From positions 1 through 64,000 of the forward strand of contig JAAZFC010000003.1 of NCBI GenBank assembly GCA_012511955.1: a DNA stretch of 64,000 nucleotides, written 5' to 3'. The stretch is from Fibrobacter sp. (GTDB lineage Bacteria; Fibrobacterota; Fibrobacteria; Fibrobacterales; Fibrobacteraceae). The position numbers were made by a program, and so were the translations under genes. The notes under the pieces were generated by a model. The model was not told the DNA's origin. It was given only the letters and a program-made list of their open reading frames with translations, and did not search any database. Shown here piece after piece: positions 15,497 to 24,531 of this stretch (positions are counted from its first letter, which is position 1; each line of letters opens with the position of its first letter).

Positions 15497-16232
15497 TTTG
15501 AACCTCCGTGTTCCTTATTAAACTTCTGTTAGCAAGTACATTTTGTACATAATCTTGAGTTTCTTTATAATTAGGTATGCCATCGTGTCGCTCTACTGCA
15601 CCAGGACCGGCATTATAAGCCGCCAAAGCCAGAGCTTCATCACCATCAAAGCGTAGAAGCATTTGTTTTAAATAACGAGCTCCACCTAAAATATTCTCTC
15701 GCCCATCCCAAGGATTTTGCACCCCCATTTCTTGGGCGGTTAAAGGCATTAATTGAGTCAATCCCATGGCTCCCTTAGCAGAGCGTGCCAAGGAATTCCC
15801 TCCAGACTCTTGGCTTATTAAAGCACTAAGTAAATTTTGATCTAAATCAAAAGCTTGAGCAGCTTCCTTCACCCATTTTTGTATTTCTTCGGTGCTAGCT
15901 TTGGGAGCTAAGGCTTGGCGACCATAATTTTGCAAAGCTCTCACTTCAGCTGCGGTGCCATACCCACCACCTAAGTCCTCATAAATCTTTTTGGTCAACC
16001 CCATGCTACTTACTTTAGATATGTGGCCTGCCAGTTCTTCATCTAGCATTTCGGTAAATATTTCCCGAGCATGGCTGGCATCTTCACTATGTACTGTTTT
16101 GCGCATGGATTTTAGCATTTGATGCACAAACATCGCTTCAAAATCTTGAGCGATTTTCCACTTTTTCTTATCAGTGGCCATAGCATTACCAACACTTTGT
16201 TGATAGTTTGTTGAAATATTTTGTGCCTGCAT
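15486..16232 (-). CDS. flgJ: FlgJ rod-binding domain fused to an SLT-type lytic transglycosylase
   Basis: About 248 residues. Residues 20-100 are the rod-binding domain (IAQDFEAMFVHQMLKSMRKT, then FTEMLDEELAGHIS and MGLTKKIYEDLGG). Residues 125-240 are a goose-lysozyme-like transglycosylase: catalytic Glu in ALISQESGGNSLARS, then GAMGLTQLMPLTAQEMGV, YLKQMLLRF and LALAAYNAGPGAV. So the peptidoglycan-cutting part is a lytic transglycosylase and not the GH73 glucosaminidase of enteric FlgJ. No signal peptide is present, in line with export through the rod. The ATG at 16232 (AGGATTAAT upstream) is chosen over a TTG at 16244. It is first in the sigma-54-driven flgJ-flgN-flgK-flgL operon. Confidence 0.92.
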   Translation of the reverse strand: MQAQNISTNYQQSVGNAMATDKKKWKIAQDFEAMFVHQMLKSMRKTVHSEDASHAREIFTEMLDEELAGHISKVSSMGLTKKIYEDLGGGYGTAAEVRALQNYGRQALAPKASTEEIQKWVKEAAQAFDLDQNLLSALISQESGGNSLARSAKGAMGLTQLMPLTAQEMGVQNPWDGRENILGGARYLKQMLLRFDGDEALALAAYNAGPGAVERHDGIPNYKETQDYVQNVLANRSLIRNTEVQNVH

Positions 16233-16253
16233 ATTAATCCTCAACCATTAGCA

Positions 16254-16270
16254 AGCAAATCGCGTGCCAA
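16254..16270 (-). promoter_or_regulatory. Sigma-54 promoter of flgJ-flgN-flgK-flgL
   Basis: The minus strand reads TTGGCACGCGATTTGCT, a full match to TGGCACG-N4-TTGCW. The inferred start is near 16243, so the leader before the flgJ ATG (16232) is only about 11 nt and just covers the AGGA ribosome binding site. Confidence 0.9.
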
Positions 16271-16289
16271 AAGATTGAAACTATGCAGA

Positions 16290-17783
16290 TTATTTTTTTG
16301 AGAAGTGTTTTATGATTTTATTTCTATAAGCATCCCCACCTTTAGCAAAATAATTTGCCATATACTTTTGCGCTCGTGGAGATTCTAACTTATAATATTC
16401 ATAAGCTAAGGCTAAGTTTTTTTCAAAAAACGGATCAGAAGCTTTATGTTTCACTGCTTTTTGCATAACATTGATTAGCGCGTCCCATTGCTTTTGCTCG
16501 CCTAAAAGCATCGCCTGCAATTTCCAAGCCGATTCCAAGGAAGCATTGTACCTAGTAGAATGACGCAATTCTACCAAAGCTTCATTTAACATGTTTTGTG
16601 AAGCGTATAGCAGAGCTAGCTGTTCGTACAATAAAGCTTTACGAGGCTGTTGCTTGATTTTTCGTTGCAGTGAAATTCGTTGATTTTCGTATTCTCTAAA
16701 ACTATATTTTTGTACTTTCCTATCTTTCCATTGGGGATTGTATTGGGACCAAACCATGGACATCAGTTCTTGTCTTAAAAAATACCTATCCATATCTTTA
16801 CCAGCTTCCCGATGCAAATATTTATGCAGATAACTTATACCTTTCAAAGTGTCTGCCAAATGATAAACGCTTAGCACCCCCAAATTTCTAAGAGTTTCTA
16901 AATGAGTGGAGTCTATGCTATAAGCTTTGCGTAATGCAATATGCGCCTGCCCAATATTTTCTTGTTCTTGATAAACCGTAGCCAAAAGATTCCAATAAAT
17001 TACATTTTTATGGTCTAATTCTATGGCTTTTTGCACATAAGTTAAAGCTTTGCTAAACAAGGCTTTTTGTAAATAGACTTCACCCAACCAACGGTTTGCC
17101 TCAGCACTTACAGTTTTTCTACTTTGGAGCTTTGTCAAAATATTTATAGCACTATCCAATTCAGAAGCTTTAAATAGATCTTTCTCTGTTTTGCTCAAAA
17201 CTTGTTGTGTGCCGTATTCTGCCCAAGATTCTTGATTCATATTATGGCGAGCTATGCCAATAAAGACAATGGCTTTTTGCAGGAGTAGTCCCTCGTCACC
17301 GGGCTGAGCGGCTAATTTAGCACTAATTTCCTCATGGGCGCCCTCCATGGTACCCGCAGATTTTTTGGCCAAAGAGCGAATTTGTTGGTCAGTATTTTTA
17401 GAGGATGACGGCTCAAAATGAGATAAAATAAACTCACTGCCAAAATAGAAAAGCACAAAAGAAAGCAAAAGAATGCCACTAAGAATAAAAGCCACGCCTT
17501 TTCCTAGCCTAAATTTGGGAGAATGTTCAACTGGGTCTAAACTTGGAATCACTATTGCAGGCAAAGGTGGCTGAACATCTACCTCTGCACCCAAATCGGC
17601 AAATAATTGTTCTATTTTACGAGCATACTCAGTGGAAGCACTCTCAATCATAGTGTGTGGCAAAACTTTTAAAATTTCCACCGCCTCTTTTTTGCTTATG
17701 CCCTCTAAAGCGCTTAGAGATATTGCAATGTTGCGCAAATCAGATTTAAGGGTTATTTTTTTTAAAATAACTTTGTGCCGCAC
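16290..17783 (-). CDS. TPR membrane protein with an L7/L12-like N-terminal domain
   Basis: 497 residues. Residues 1-72 resemble the C-terminal domain of ribosomal protein L7/L12: HKVILKKITLKSDLRNIAI, a helix GISKKEAVEILKVLPH and a final LFADLGAEVDV. A proline-rich linker leads to one membrane helix (about 95-115, GVAFILSGILLLSFVLFYFG). The remainder has TPR repeats, such as FSKALTYVQKAIELDHKNVI and LNEALVELRHSTRYNASLES, on the far side of the membrane. It follows a lipoprotein gene by 11 nt and lies just upstream of the flgJ promoter. A role in scaffolding an envelope complex is possible; nothing links it firmly to flagella. Confidence 0.7.
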   Translation of the reverse strand: MRHKVILKKITLKSDLRNIAISLSALEGISKKEAVEILKVLPHTMIESASTEYARKIEQLFADLGAEVDVQPPLPAIVIPSLDPVEHSPKFRLGKGVAFILSGILLLSFVLFYFGSEFILSHFEPSSSKNTDQQIRSLAKKSAGTMEGAHEEISAKLAAQPGDEGLLLQKAIVFIGIARHNMNQESWAEYGTQQVLSKTEKDLFKASELDSAINILTKLQSRKTVSAEANRWLGEVYLQKALFSKALTYVQKAIELDHKNVIYWNLLATVYQEQENIGQAHIALRKAYSIDSTHLETLRNLGVLSVYHLADTLKGISYLHKYLHREAGKDMDRYFLRQELMSMVWSQYNPQWKDRKVQKYSFREYENQRISLQRKIKQQPRKALLYEQLALLYASQNMLNEALVELRHSTRYNASLESAWKLQAMLLGEQKQWDALINVMQKAVKHKASDPFFEKNLALAYEYYKLESPRAQKYMANYFAKGGDAYRNKIIKHFSKK

Positions 17784-17794
17784 CCTATACGCTC

Positions 17795-18211
17795 CTATTC
17801 ATCAGCTTTTTCTTCGCTGGTTTGTTTTTTGTCGAAAACATAAAAACCTCGCAAAGACGACATGGGAATAGTCAAAGATTTTTTACCACTGCGGCCGTGC
17901 AATTCACCACCAACTTCAATAAAAGCATAAGAACCACTATCTGAAGGCCAAAGACTACCATCATCTAACTCTAAAATAGCTCCAAAATAAAATTCAGAAT
18001 TAATTTCTCGCTTAACATCGGGAACTATTTGCATCTTTTTAATATTTTGTGCTGCAATTTTCACTTCCATATCTCCCGACAATAGTGATATTTTGCTTTT
18101 AGGGCTAAAACCAGGGTCAGTTATTTTTTGTTGTTGCCCATGCTTTTCAACTAATACCCATTGGGAAGAACAAGAAAATAAAAGTAAAAACAACCATAAA
18201 TATTTCTTCAT
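17795..18211 (-). CDS. Putative lipoprotein
   Basis: 138 residues with a lipoprotein signal: MKKYLWLFLLLFSCSS, Cys near position 14 preceded by LFS. The mature part is beta-rich and includes LLSGDMEVKIAAQNIKKMQI and LELDDGSLWPSDSGSYAFIE and ends in a charged tail. I do not recognise the family. Its ATG overlaps the stop of the small upstream gene by 4 nt and its end is 11 nt from the TPR membrane protein, so the three form a unit. Confidence 0.7.
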   Translation of the reverse strand: MKKYLWLFLLLFSCSSQWVLVEKHGQQQKITDPGFSPKSKISLLSGDMEVKIAAQNIKKMQIVPDVKREINSEFYFGAILELDDGSLWPSDSGSYAFIEVGGELHGRSGKKSLTIPMSSLRGFYVFDKKQTSEEKADE

Positions 18212-18393
18212 AACTCCTCCAAATCCCTTTCAAAAATTAAAGTTGTACTTTCCATCATTTCATCAGTTATAGCATTTACAAAAAACCAACCCTCTTCATG
18301 TAGCTGAGAAGCTACCTTTTCTATCTCTACGGCTACTTTTTCTGGATTTTTAAGTCTTTTTATGCTTATAACTCTTTCTATATATTGTTTCAT
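18208..18393 (-). CDS. Small protein, DUF4177-like in character
   Basis: 61 residues beginning MKQYIERVISIKRLKNPE and including VASQLHEEGWFFVNAITDE. The pattern of a helix followed by EGW and two strands recalls the small DUF4177 type of protein, but this is a weak resemblance. There is no signal peptide. No Shine-Dalgarno is visible; a TAAATT hexamer lies 7 nt before the ATG on this strand, so the mRNA may be leaderless. It is the first gene of the lipoprotein-TPR unit. Confidence 0.55.
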   Translation of the reverse strand: MKQYIERVISIKRLKNPEKVAVEIEKVASQLHEEGWFFVNAITDEMMESTTLIFERDLEEL

Positions 18394-18438
18394 TAATGAT
18401 AATTTAATTCAATTCACCTTCTCTAACTAAGCTTTTTC

Positions 18439-18444
18439 TATTTT
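18439..18444 (+). promoter_or_regulatory. Putative -10 element of argA-folE (leaderless)
   Basis: TATTTT ends exactly 6 nt before the argA ATG and no ribosome binding site is present. No convincing -35 is seen. The call rests mainly on the same spacing at four other operons in the window. Confidence 0.35.
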
Positions 18445-18450
18445 CATATT

Positions 18451-19785
18451 ATGAATGACCCAAAAAATGAATTAATCAGCAGTATTCGCGAAGTTTTCGG
18501 ATATATAGCCCGCTTTAAAGGCCAAATTTTCATCTTAAAAATTGAAGACAGCCTGTTGGAGCACCCGCTATTTCCCATATTAATGCGCGATATTAGCCAA
18601 TTAAATAAAATTGGTATAAGGATAATTATAATCCCAGGAACTCGCAAGTCCATTGATGAAAAATTAAAAGCTTTTGGATTTAGCAGTGACTTTCACAATG
18701 GCATCAGACTCACCTCACGAGAATCTTTGCCCATAGTAGAGCTAGCATCTCTGGGTGTTACTGAAGTCATCATGTCACAATTAACTGCCAATGGCTGCCA
18801 CGGCATTCAAGGCAATTGGATACAAGCACGCTCTTTAGGCATTGTAGATGGCACGGATTATATGGCCACAGGCGTGGTGGAAAAAATTCAAAAAGATATT
18901 ATTCTACGCTTATTAAATGATTCTTTTGTTCCTATAATTCCTCCCATTGGATGGAACAAAATGGGGCATCCTTATAACATTAATTCCACAGAATTAGCCA
19001 AATCTCTTTGCGAACACTTGAGCGTGGGCAAATTGTTTTTTATTGGCATTGAAGAAGGAATCCGCTCCAAAGGTTTAGAGCTAGGGCCTTTAACTTCATA
19101 TTTAGAAGTCAATGAATGGGGAATAGTTTCTGCTTTAGATATAACCCAAGCGAAGGAAATTTTAACCCTTAACGCTAGTTCTCTGGATCACGCCCAAAAA
19201 GAATATTTAAGCAATGCGGTAATGGCATGTGAGGCGGGAGCAGATCGTGTCCACTTGGTGAGCGGTCTTTCCCAAGGGGCAATTTTACACGAAGTTTTTT
19301 CCAGTCGCGGCGATGGCACCATGGTATATGCTAATCAATATTCATCAGTGCGCCCAGCCAAAGCTGGCGATATTGTGGATATACTACGCATTATGGAAGA
19401 CCATGTCAAAAAAGGCTTTTTATTACCCCGATCCGCCGAAGAAATATCTAGCAAATTAAATGATTATGTTATCTACGAAGTTGATAATTCCATTCTAGGC
19501 TGCGGAGCTGTCCACGATTGGGGCGATAATTATGGCGAAATAGCTGCTATTGCCGTGGACTCCGCCTACCGCAAAGCGGGCATTGGCGAAGTTATTGTAC
19601 ACTCTCTTTTGAAAAAAGCCCCCCAAAACGGCTTTAAAAAAGTATTTTTGCTCACCACTCAAGCTTTAGATTGGTTTTATAGTTTGGGTTTTGAAGATGC
19701 CAGTATTGCAGATTTGCCCAAAGCGAAGCAAGAAAGCTACGATTACAAAAGAAACTCGCGCATTCTCACAAAGGATTTACCATGA
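18451..19785 (+). CDS. argA: Amino-acid N-acetyltransferase (N-acetylglutamate synthase), kinase-GNAT fusion
   Basis: 444 residues, the same length as E. coli ArgA. The N-terminal amino-acid-kinase fold (about 1-290) has [35 protein letters not shown] and later [18 protein letters not shown]. The C-terminal GNAT domain (about 300-444) has [19 protein letters not shown] and the acetyl-CoA loop [18 protein letters not shown]. It makes N-acetylglutamate, the first step of arginine synthesis, and in this family is usually inhibited by arginine through the kinase-like domain. Its stop overlaps the folE start (ATGA). No Shine-Dalgarno is visible before the ATG. Confidence 0.92.
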   Translation: MNDPKNELISSIREVFGYIARFKGQIFILKIEDSLLEHPLFPILMRDISQLNKIGIRIIIIPGTRKSIDEKLKAFGFSSDFHNGIRLTSRESLPIVELASLGVTEVIMSQLTANGCHGIQGNWIQARSLGIVDGTDYMATGVVEKIQKDIILRLLNDSFVPIIPPIGWNKMGHPYNINSTELAKSLCEHLSVGKLFFIGIEEGIRSKGLELGPLTSYLEVNEWGIVSALDITQAKEILTLNASSLDHAQKEYLSNAVMACEAGADRVHLVSGLSQGAILHEVFSSRGDGTMVYANQYSSVRPAKAGDIVDILRIMEDHVKKGFLLPRSAEEISSKLNDYVIYEVDNSILGCGAVHDWGDNYGEIAAIAVDSAYRKAGIGEVIVHSLLKKAPQNGFKKVFLLTTQALDWFYSLGFEDASIADLPKAKQESYDYKRNSRILTKDLP

Positions 19786-20351
19786 ACTACGATGAAGAAA
19801 AAATTCGCCAGGGATTCAAGCTCATTTTAGAAGGATTGGGAGAAGACACCCAAAGAGAAGGACTATTAAAGACCCCAGACCGAGTGGCGCGCATGTACAA
19901 AGAACTGCTTTCTAGCCTTTGGCAAAGCCCTGATGATATTCTCAACACGCAGTTTTCTGAAGATTATGATGAAATGATTGTCTTAAAGGATATTCCTTTT
20001 ATTTCTATGTGTGAACATCATTTTTTGCCTTTTATTGGCAAAGCCCATGTAGCCTACATTCCCAGAGACAAAGTTGTGGGGCTTTCAAAACTTGCCCGAG
20101 TGGTGGACTTTTATGCGCGTATGCCACAAATTCAGGAACGCATGACCAGGCAAATCGCCACTTTAATCTCAGAAAAGCTTTCTCCCATTGGCGTAGCTGT
20201 AGTGGTAGAAAGCCAACATAGTTGCATGACCATGCGAGGCATAAAAAAGCCTGGTTCTACCATGGTAACCTCTAAATTGTTGGGAGTTTTTAAAAACAAT
20301 CCCGAAACTAGAGCGGAATTTATGAGTCTGATTGGGAGTGGGGCGTTATAA
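19782..20351 (+). CDS. folE: GTP cyclohydrolase I
   Basis: 189 residues. It converts GTP to 7,8-dihydroneopterin triphosphate for folate. The zinc and substrate residues are visible: [20 protein letters not shown] in the middle and [19 protein letters not shown] near the end; [16 protein letters not shown] is the usual N-terminal motif and [20 protein letters not shown] the core helix. It is coupled to argA by a 4-nt overlap. Its last 32 nt overlap the 3' end of scpA on the other strand. Confidence 0.97.
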   Translation: MNYDEEKIRQGFKLILEGLGEDTQREGLLKTPDRVARMYKELLSSLWQSPDDILNTQFSEDYDEMIVLKDIPFISMCEHHFLPFIGKAHVAYIPRDKVVGLSKLARVVDFYARMPQIQERMTRQIATLISEKLSPIGVAVVVESQHSCMTMRGIKKPGSTMVTSKLLGVFKNNPETRAEFMSLIGSGAL

Positions 20352-21315
20352 GTTCCACCTCTTCTTCTTCTTTACCCTCCAAGAGCGCTTGTAGCTCATG
20401 CTCACTGACAAAATCGCCGCTTTGAACCTTTGTGAGCACAGTTTTCATCACTTGATCTAAAGAAATTTCAGCACTTTTGGTTTTTTGGCTTTGGGACGCT
20501 TGCAAAGTTTCTACTAAACCAGCGTCTAAGGGTGTGTCTGGAGTATAAATAAAATTTTCATAGGACATTTCTTTGGAATATTCTTTATTGTTTTTTCGTC
20601 TATAAATCCAAATTGCACCTTTATTTTCACTTTGGCGAAAAACCAAATCCTCTGTTTTAGCCATTTCTAAAATGGCCATAAAGCTCACCACCACCACTAT
20701 GGGCCGCGTATCTCTGCCAATTAGATCTTCGAATAAAGCACGACCATTTTGGTTTAAATAGTTGGTAATATGCTGTTGGCGATCTTCGATGGTTACATCG
20801 TCTAATTCGATAAAATGCGTAGTTTCGGCGCTCTCTTTTTCTAAGGTTTTCTGAAATGCCGCAAATAATTGCCACACCCCCACTTCAGTCATGGCATCTT
20901 TTGTGTTCTTCATTTTCTCATCGCGTCCACGATAATGGGTGTCGAAGTTTTCATCTTCTTTTTCTTGCAACACTTGAGCTACTTTTTTGAACTTTTGATA
21001 TTCCAACATCTGGGCAATAAGCGCTTCGCGATCTTGGTCAAACTCTTGTAATTCCAGCTCACTTTGCTCTTCTTGGGGCAGTAATTCCCTAGCTTTGAGT
21101 GCCATCAAACGCGCCGCCATCACCAAAAACTCCCCCGCTGCCGAAAGATCCGCTTCGGGTATAGAACGCAACCATTCCAAATACTGGTCAGCGATTTGCG
21201 CCAAAGAAATATCTTTGGGCTCTACTTCGTTTTTTTGCACTAAATAAAGCAATAAATCCATGGGCCCTTCAAAAGCCCCAATATGAACTTCGTAGCTATC
21301 TGGATAAAGTGGCAT
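20320..21315 (-). CDS. scpA: Segregation and condensation protein ScpA
   Basis: 331 residues. ScpA is the kleisin subunit that bridges SMC heads in chromosome condensation. The N-terminal motif [20 protein letters not shown] and the following [13 protein letters not shown], then [20 protein letters not shown], are diagnostic. The central region is acidic and the C-terminal winged helix (about 190-250) includes [20 protein letters not shown]. The tail of some 60 residues is longer than usual. The ATG overlaps the glmS stop (TAATG). No scpB is visible here. Confidence 0.92.
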   Translation of the reverse strand: MPLYPDSYEVHIGAFEGPMDLLLYLVQKNEVEPKDISLAQIADQYLEWLRSIPEADLSAAGEFLVMAARLMALKARELLPQEEQSELELQEFDQDREALIAQMLEYQKFKKVAQVLQEKEDENFDTHYRGRDEKMKNTKDAMTEVGVWQLFAAFQKTLEKESAETTHFIELDDVTIEDRQQHITNYLNQNGRALFEDLIGRDTRPIVVVVSFMAILEMAKTEDLVFRQSENKGAIWIYRRKNNKEYSKEMSYENFIYTPDTPLDAGLVETLQASQSQKTKSAEISLDQVMKTVLTKVQSGDFVSEHELQALLEGKEEEEVELITPHSQSDS

Positions 21316-23144
21316 TATTCCACCATGACACTTTTGGTTAAATTGCGGGGCTGATCCACATTATTACCACGCAAAACCGCTATATGATAAGCCAACAATT
21401 GCAAAGGAATACATGTTAAAATGGGCATTAGCATGGATAAAGTACTAGGAATAACTATAACTTCGTCGGTAAATTGTTCTAAATGCTCATTAGCTTCAGT
21501 GGTTACCACTATAACCCTAGCTTTGCGAGCTTTGATTTCTTGAATATTCGACAAAACCTTTTCAAACAAAGCGTCTTTGGGAGCCACTACCACCACAGGC
21601 ATATTTTCATCTATCAACGCAATGGGACCATGTTTGATTTCTGCTGCGGGATAGCCCTCAGCGTGTATATAGGAGATTTCTTTGAGCTTTAAAGCGCCTT
21701 CCATGGCCACGGGATAGTTATAATGTCTTCCTAAGTACAAAAAGTTAGGCGCGTTGGTAAAACGCGAAGCAATGTCTTTTATGCGATCGTTAAGCTTCAA
21801 GATTTCTTGGACTTTAGCGGGCAATTCTTGCATGGCTTGGGCTATTTCTACCCCTTGTTCAAAGGAAACTCGGCGCATACGACCTAGCAACAGAGCAATC
21901 ATGGCTAAAACGCTTACCTGAGCGGTGAAAGCTTTGGTGGATGCCACGCCAATTTCGGGTCCCACATGCAAATAGACTCCCCCATCAGACTCCCGCGCCA
22001 AAGTTGAGCCCACCACATTGCAAATACCTAAAGCGGTGGCTCCCCGCCGTTGGGATTCTTTAAGAGCAGCTAAGGTATCTGCGGTTTCTCCGGACTGCGA
22101 AATAGCCAAAACGATGGTATTGGGGCCAATAACGGGATTGCGATAGCGAAATTCCGAAGCGTATTCCACTTCTACGGGGATTCCCGCCAGTTCTTCTATC
22201 ATATATTCTCCCACCATACCAGCGTAATAACTTGTACCGCAAGCGGTGATTATTATGCGATCTATGGAACGCAATTCCTTAATATTGGTAGCTAAACCGC
22301 TAAGTTTGGCGGTGCCTTCATTGATTAATAAGCGCCCCCGCGTACAGTTGCGTATGGAATCGGGCTGTTCAAAAATTTCTTTGAGCATAAAATGGTCAAA
22401 ACCACCTTTTTCCACATGTTCTACGGAAAACTCCACTTCTTCCACTTCGCGTTGCACTTCTTGGCTATGCAAATTCACAATGCGGTGACTGCCATCGTTA
22501 CGCATAAAAACCACATCGTTATCGTCTAAATAAACCACTTTAGAAGTATGACCTATCACCGCCGCCACATCGCTGCTCAAAAAAAGATCATCTTTAGCTA
22601 TGCCCACCAACAAAGGGCTACCCCGCCGCGCACCTATCAGCATTTCGGGGTTATCCAAAGATACAATCCCCAAACCAAAAGCTCCTTGTAGCATATTTAA
22701 AGCTTGCAACACCGCTTTACCCACATCGCCTTTGTATAAATGGGCAATTAAATGTGCCACCACTTCGCTATCGGTGTCAGATTTAAACTCAATGCCTTTT
22801 TGCATAAGCTTATTTTTCAATGTCATATAGTTTTCGATGATGCCATTGTGCACCACCGCAAACTTACCATCAAAACTCAAATGCGGGTGGGTATTTACTT
22901 TATTGGGTTCTCCATGGGTAGCCCAACGAGTATGCCCCACGCCCATGGTTCCAGGATATTCCTTTCCTCCCATGGCTTTTTCTAATTCCACAATCTTACC
23001 AGGGGTACGCACCACCTGTAATGCCTCTGGGGAATGCACCACTAAACCTGCACTATCATATCCTAAATACTCTAAATCTTTTAAGCCTTTAAGCAAAATT
23101 GGAGCAGCATCTTTTTTACCGATATATCCGATTATTCCGCACAT
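21315..23144 (-). CDS. glmS: Glutamine-fructose-6-phosphate aminotransferase (isomerizing)
   Basis: 609 residues, the full length. It makes glucosamine 6-phosphate for peptidoglycan and lipid A. The nucleophile Cys follows Met1 (MCGIIGYIGKKDA). The glutaminase domain (about 1-240) has GVGHTRWATHGEPNKVNTHP. The two SIS domains (about 290-600) have ACGTSYYAGMVG, LAISQSGETADTLAAL and EGALKLKEISYIHAEGY, ending in NVDQPRNLTKSVMVE. It starts 26 nt after the glmM stop. No glmS ribozyme can fit in that gap. Confidence 0.98.
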   Translation of the reverse strand: MCGIIGYIGKKDAAPILLKGLKDLEYLGYDSAGLVVHSPEALQVVRTPGKIVELEKAMGGKEYPGTMGVGHTRWATHGEPNKVNTHPHLSFDGKFAVVHNGIIENYMTLKNKLMQKGIEFKSDTDSEVVAHLIAHLYKGDVGKAVLQALNMLQGAFGLGIVSLDNPEMLIGARRGSPLLVGIAKDDLFLSSDVAAVIGHTSKVVYLDDNDVVFMRNDGSHRIVNLHSQEVQREVEEVEFSVEHVEKGGFDHFMLKEIFEQPDSIRNCTRGRLLINEGTAKLSGLATNIKELRSIDRIIITACGTSYYAGMVGEYMIEELAGIPVEVEYASEFRYRNPVIGPNTIVLAISQSGETADTLAALKESQRRGATALGICNVVGSTLARESDGGVYLHVGPEIGVASTKAFTAQVSVLAMIALLLGRMRRVSFEQGVEIAQAMQELPAKVQEILKLNDRIKDIASRFTNAPNFLYLGRHYNYPVAMEGALKLKEISYIHAEGYPAAEIKHGPIALIDENMPVVVVAPKDALFEKVLSNIQEIKARKARVIVVTTEANEHLEQFTDEVIVIPSTLSMLMPILTCIPLQLLAYHIAVLRGNNVDQPRNLTKSVMVE

Positions 23145-23170
23145 TTAAAACCTCGTGGCAAAAATAGTAA

Positions 23171-24517
23171 TTAGCTCTTAAGTAAAAGCTCTACTTGAGC
23201 ACATAGTTCTTCGGCGTATTCGGAGCTTGGTGCTTCGGCTATGACGCGCACCACAGGTTCAGTATTAGAAGCTCGCACATGAAGCCATGATTTATCTTTG
23301 CTAAGCCATAAACCATCTCGCCTATCTATCTTCCAATCGGGGAATTTGCTTAAAACTTGGGCAAATAAATCATCTAAATCGGTGTTTCCTAAATCAAACT
23401 TCTTTTTTGGCATGGCATAAGCGATGTTTTCCTGCACAAAATCCTCTACTTTCTTTTGATGACGCGCCATCCAATCTAACACCAATGCAATGGCCACCAA
23501 AGAATCTCTTCCGTAATGCAAAGCGGGTAAAATCACACCGCCATTGCCTTCGCCCCCAATAACGCAGCCTTCGGCAATCATAGCCAAGCTCACATGGATT
23601 TCTCCCACCGGCGACCGAAAACATGGCACACCGTGCTTAGCCGCCACATCGTCATTCATGCGCGAAGTGGATAAATTTATGGCCATGGGCCGTTTTTCTC
23701 TTTCCAAAACCGTATCCGCAGCAATGGCCAAGGTGTATTCTTCGCCCACAGCCACTCCTTGGGAATCCACCAAAGCACAGCGATCCGCATCAGGATCCAA
23801 TGCAAAACCTACATGACATTTTTGCTCCCGCACCAACTCTCCTAAATCTTGCAGATTTTCTGCCAAAGGCTCAGCGCCGCGGGGAAACAACCCATCGGGT
23901 TCACAATACAAAGGCACCACTTCGCAACCCAAAGCTTCTAACAACTGAGGAACTATATGGGAACCAGCTCCATTTACAGCATCAATTGCTACCTTAAACT
24001 GTGCTTTTTTTATAGCTTCTAAATCCACAAAAGGCAATTGCAAAACCCCATCAATATGGGCTTGATTTGCAGATTCCCCAGCCACCACAGCGGTCACAGC
24101 ATTCCACGCCGCCCAGCGAAAACTTCCCGCATCGGCCAATTCAAAAAGCTCTTTGATTTCTTTGGGACCTAAAAACATACCTTCTTGATTTAAAAATTTT
24201 AAAGCGTTCCACTCTATGGGATTATGACTAGCTGTTAAAATTATTCCCCCTTGGGCCCTATGAATTTCCACCGCTAATGCCACCGTAGGCGTGGTGGCCA
24301 AGCCTATATCTATGACTTTTACTCCAGCCATGCGACAAACCGCTTGAACTAAATCTGAAATAACTAAACCTGTGGGACGGCTATCGCGCCCCAAAACTAT
24401 GACCTCTGCTTGGGTGATTTCTAAAAAAGCACGCAGATGGGAAACTAAAACCTCAGGGGTTAAACTTGAACCCACAATTCCCCTAATTCCAGACACCGAA
24501 CGCATTAAAACCGCCAT
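23171..24517 (-). CDS. glmM: Phosphoglucosamine mutase / phosphohexomutase
   Basis: 448 residues of the alpha-D-phosphohexomutase superfamily. Four landmarks are seen: RSVSGIRGIVGSSLTPE at the start, the phosphoserine loop GGIILTASHNPIEWNALK (Ser near 97), the metal loop ALDPDADRCALVD, and the sugar-binding GGEGNGGVI. The phosphate-binding VRASNTEPVVRVIAEAP is near the end. The metal loop is DPDADR, as in phosphomannomutase-like members, instead of the DGDGDR of classic GlmM. Its position between lpxK and glmS argues for glucosamine 6-P to 1-P conversion, though broader sugar use is possible. Confidence 0.85.
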   Translation of the reverse strand: MAVLMRSVSGIRGIVGSSLTPEVLVSHLRAFLEITQAEVIVLGRDSRPTGLVISDLVQAVCRMAGVKVIDIGLATTPTVALAVEIHRAQGGIILTASHNPIEWNALKFLNQEGMFLGPKEIKELFELADAGSFRWAAWNAVTAVVAGESANQAHIDGVLQLPFVDLEAIKKAQFKVAIDAVNGAGSHIVPQLLEALGCEVVPLYCEPDGLFPRGAEPLAENLQDLGELVREQKCHVGFALDPDADRCALVDSQGVAVGEEYTLAIAADTVLEREKRPMAINLSTSRMNDDVAAKHGVPCFRSPVGEIHVSLAMIAEGCVIGGEGNGGVILPALHYGRDSLVAIALVLDWMARHQKKVEDFVQENIAYAMPKKKFDLGNTDLDDLFAQVLSKFPDWKIDRRDGLWLSKDKSWLHVRASNTEPVVRVIAEAPSSEYAEELCAQVELLLKS

Positions 24518-24531
24518 AAAACTCCTTATTA

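Noticed and set aside
16271-16289. Terminator between the TPR membrane protein gene and the flgJ promoter
   Set aside because: The 19 nt show no hairpin; read-through into flgJ cannot be excluded.
23145-23170. glmS ribozyme
   Set aside because: The gap before glmS is 26 nt and shows no ribozyme-like sequence.
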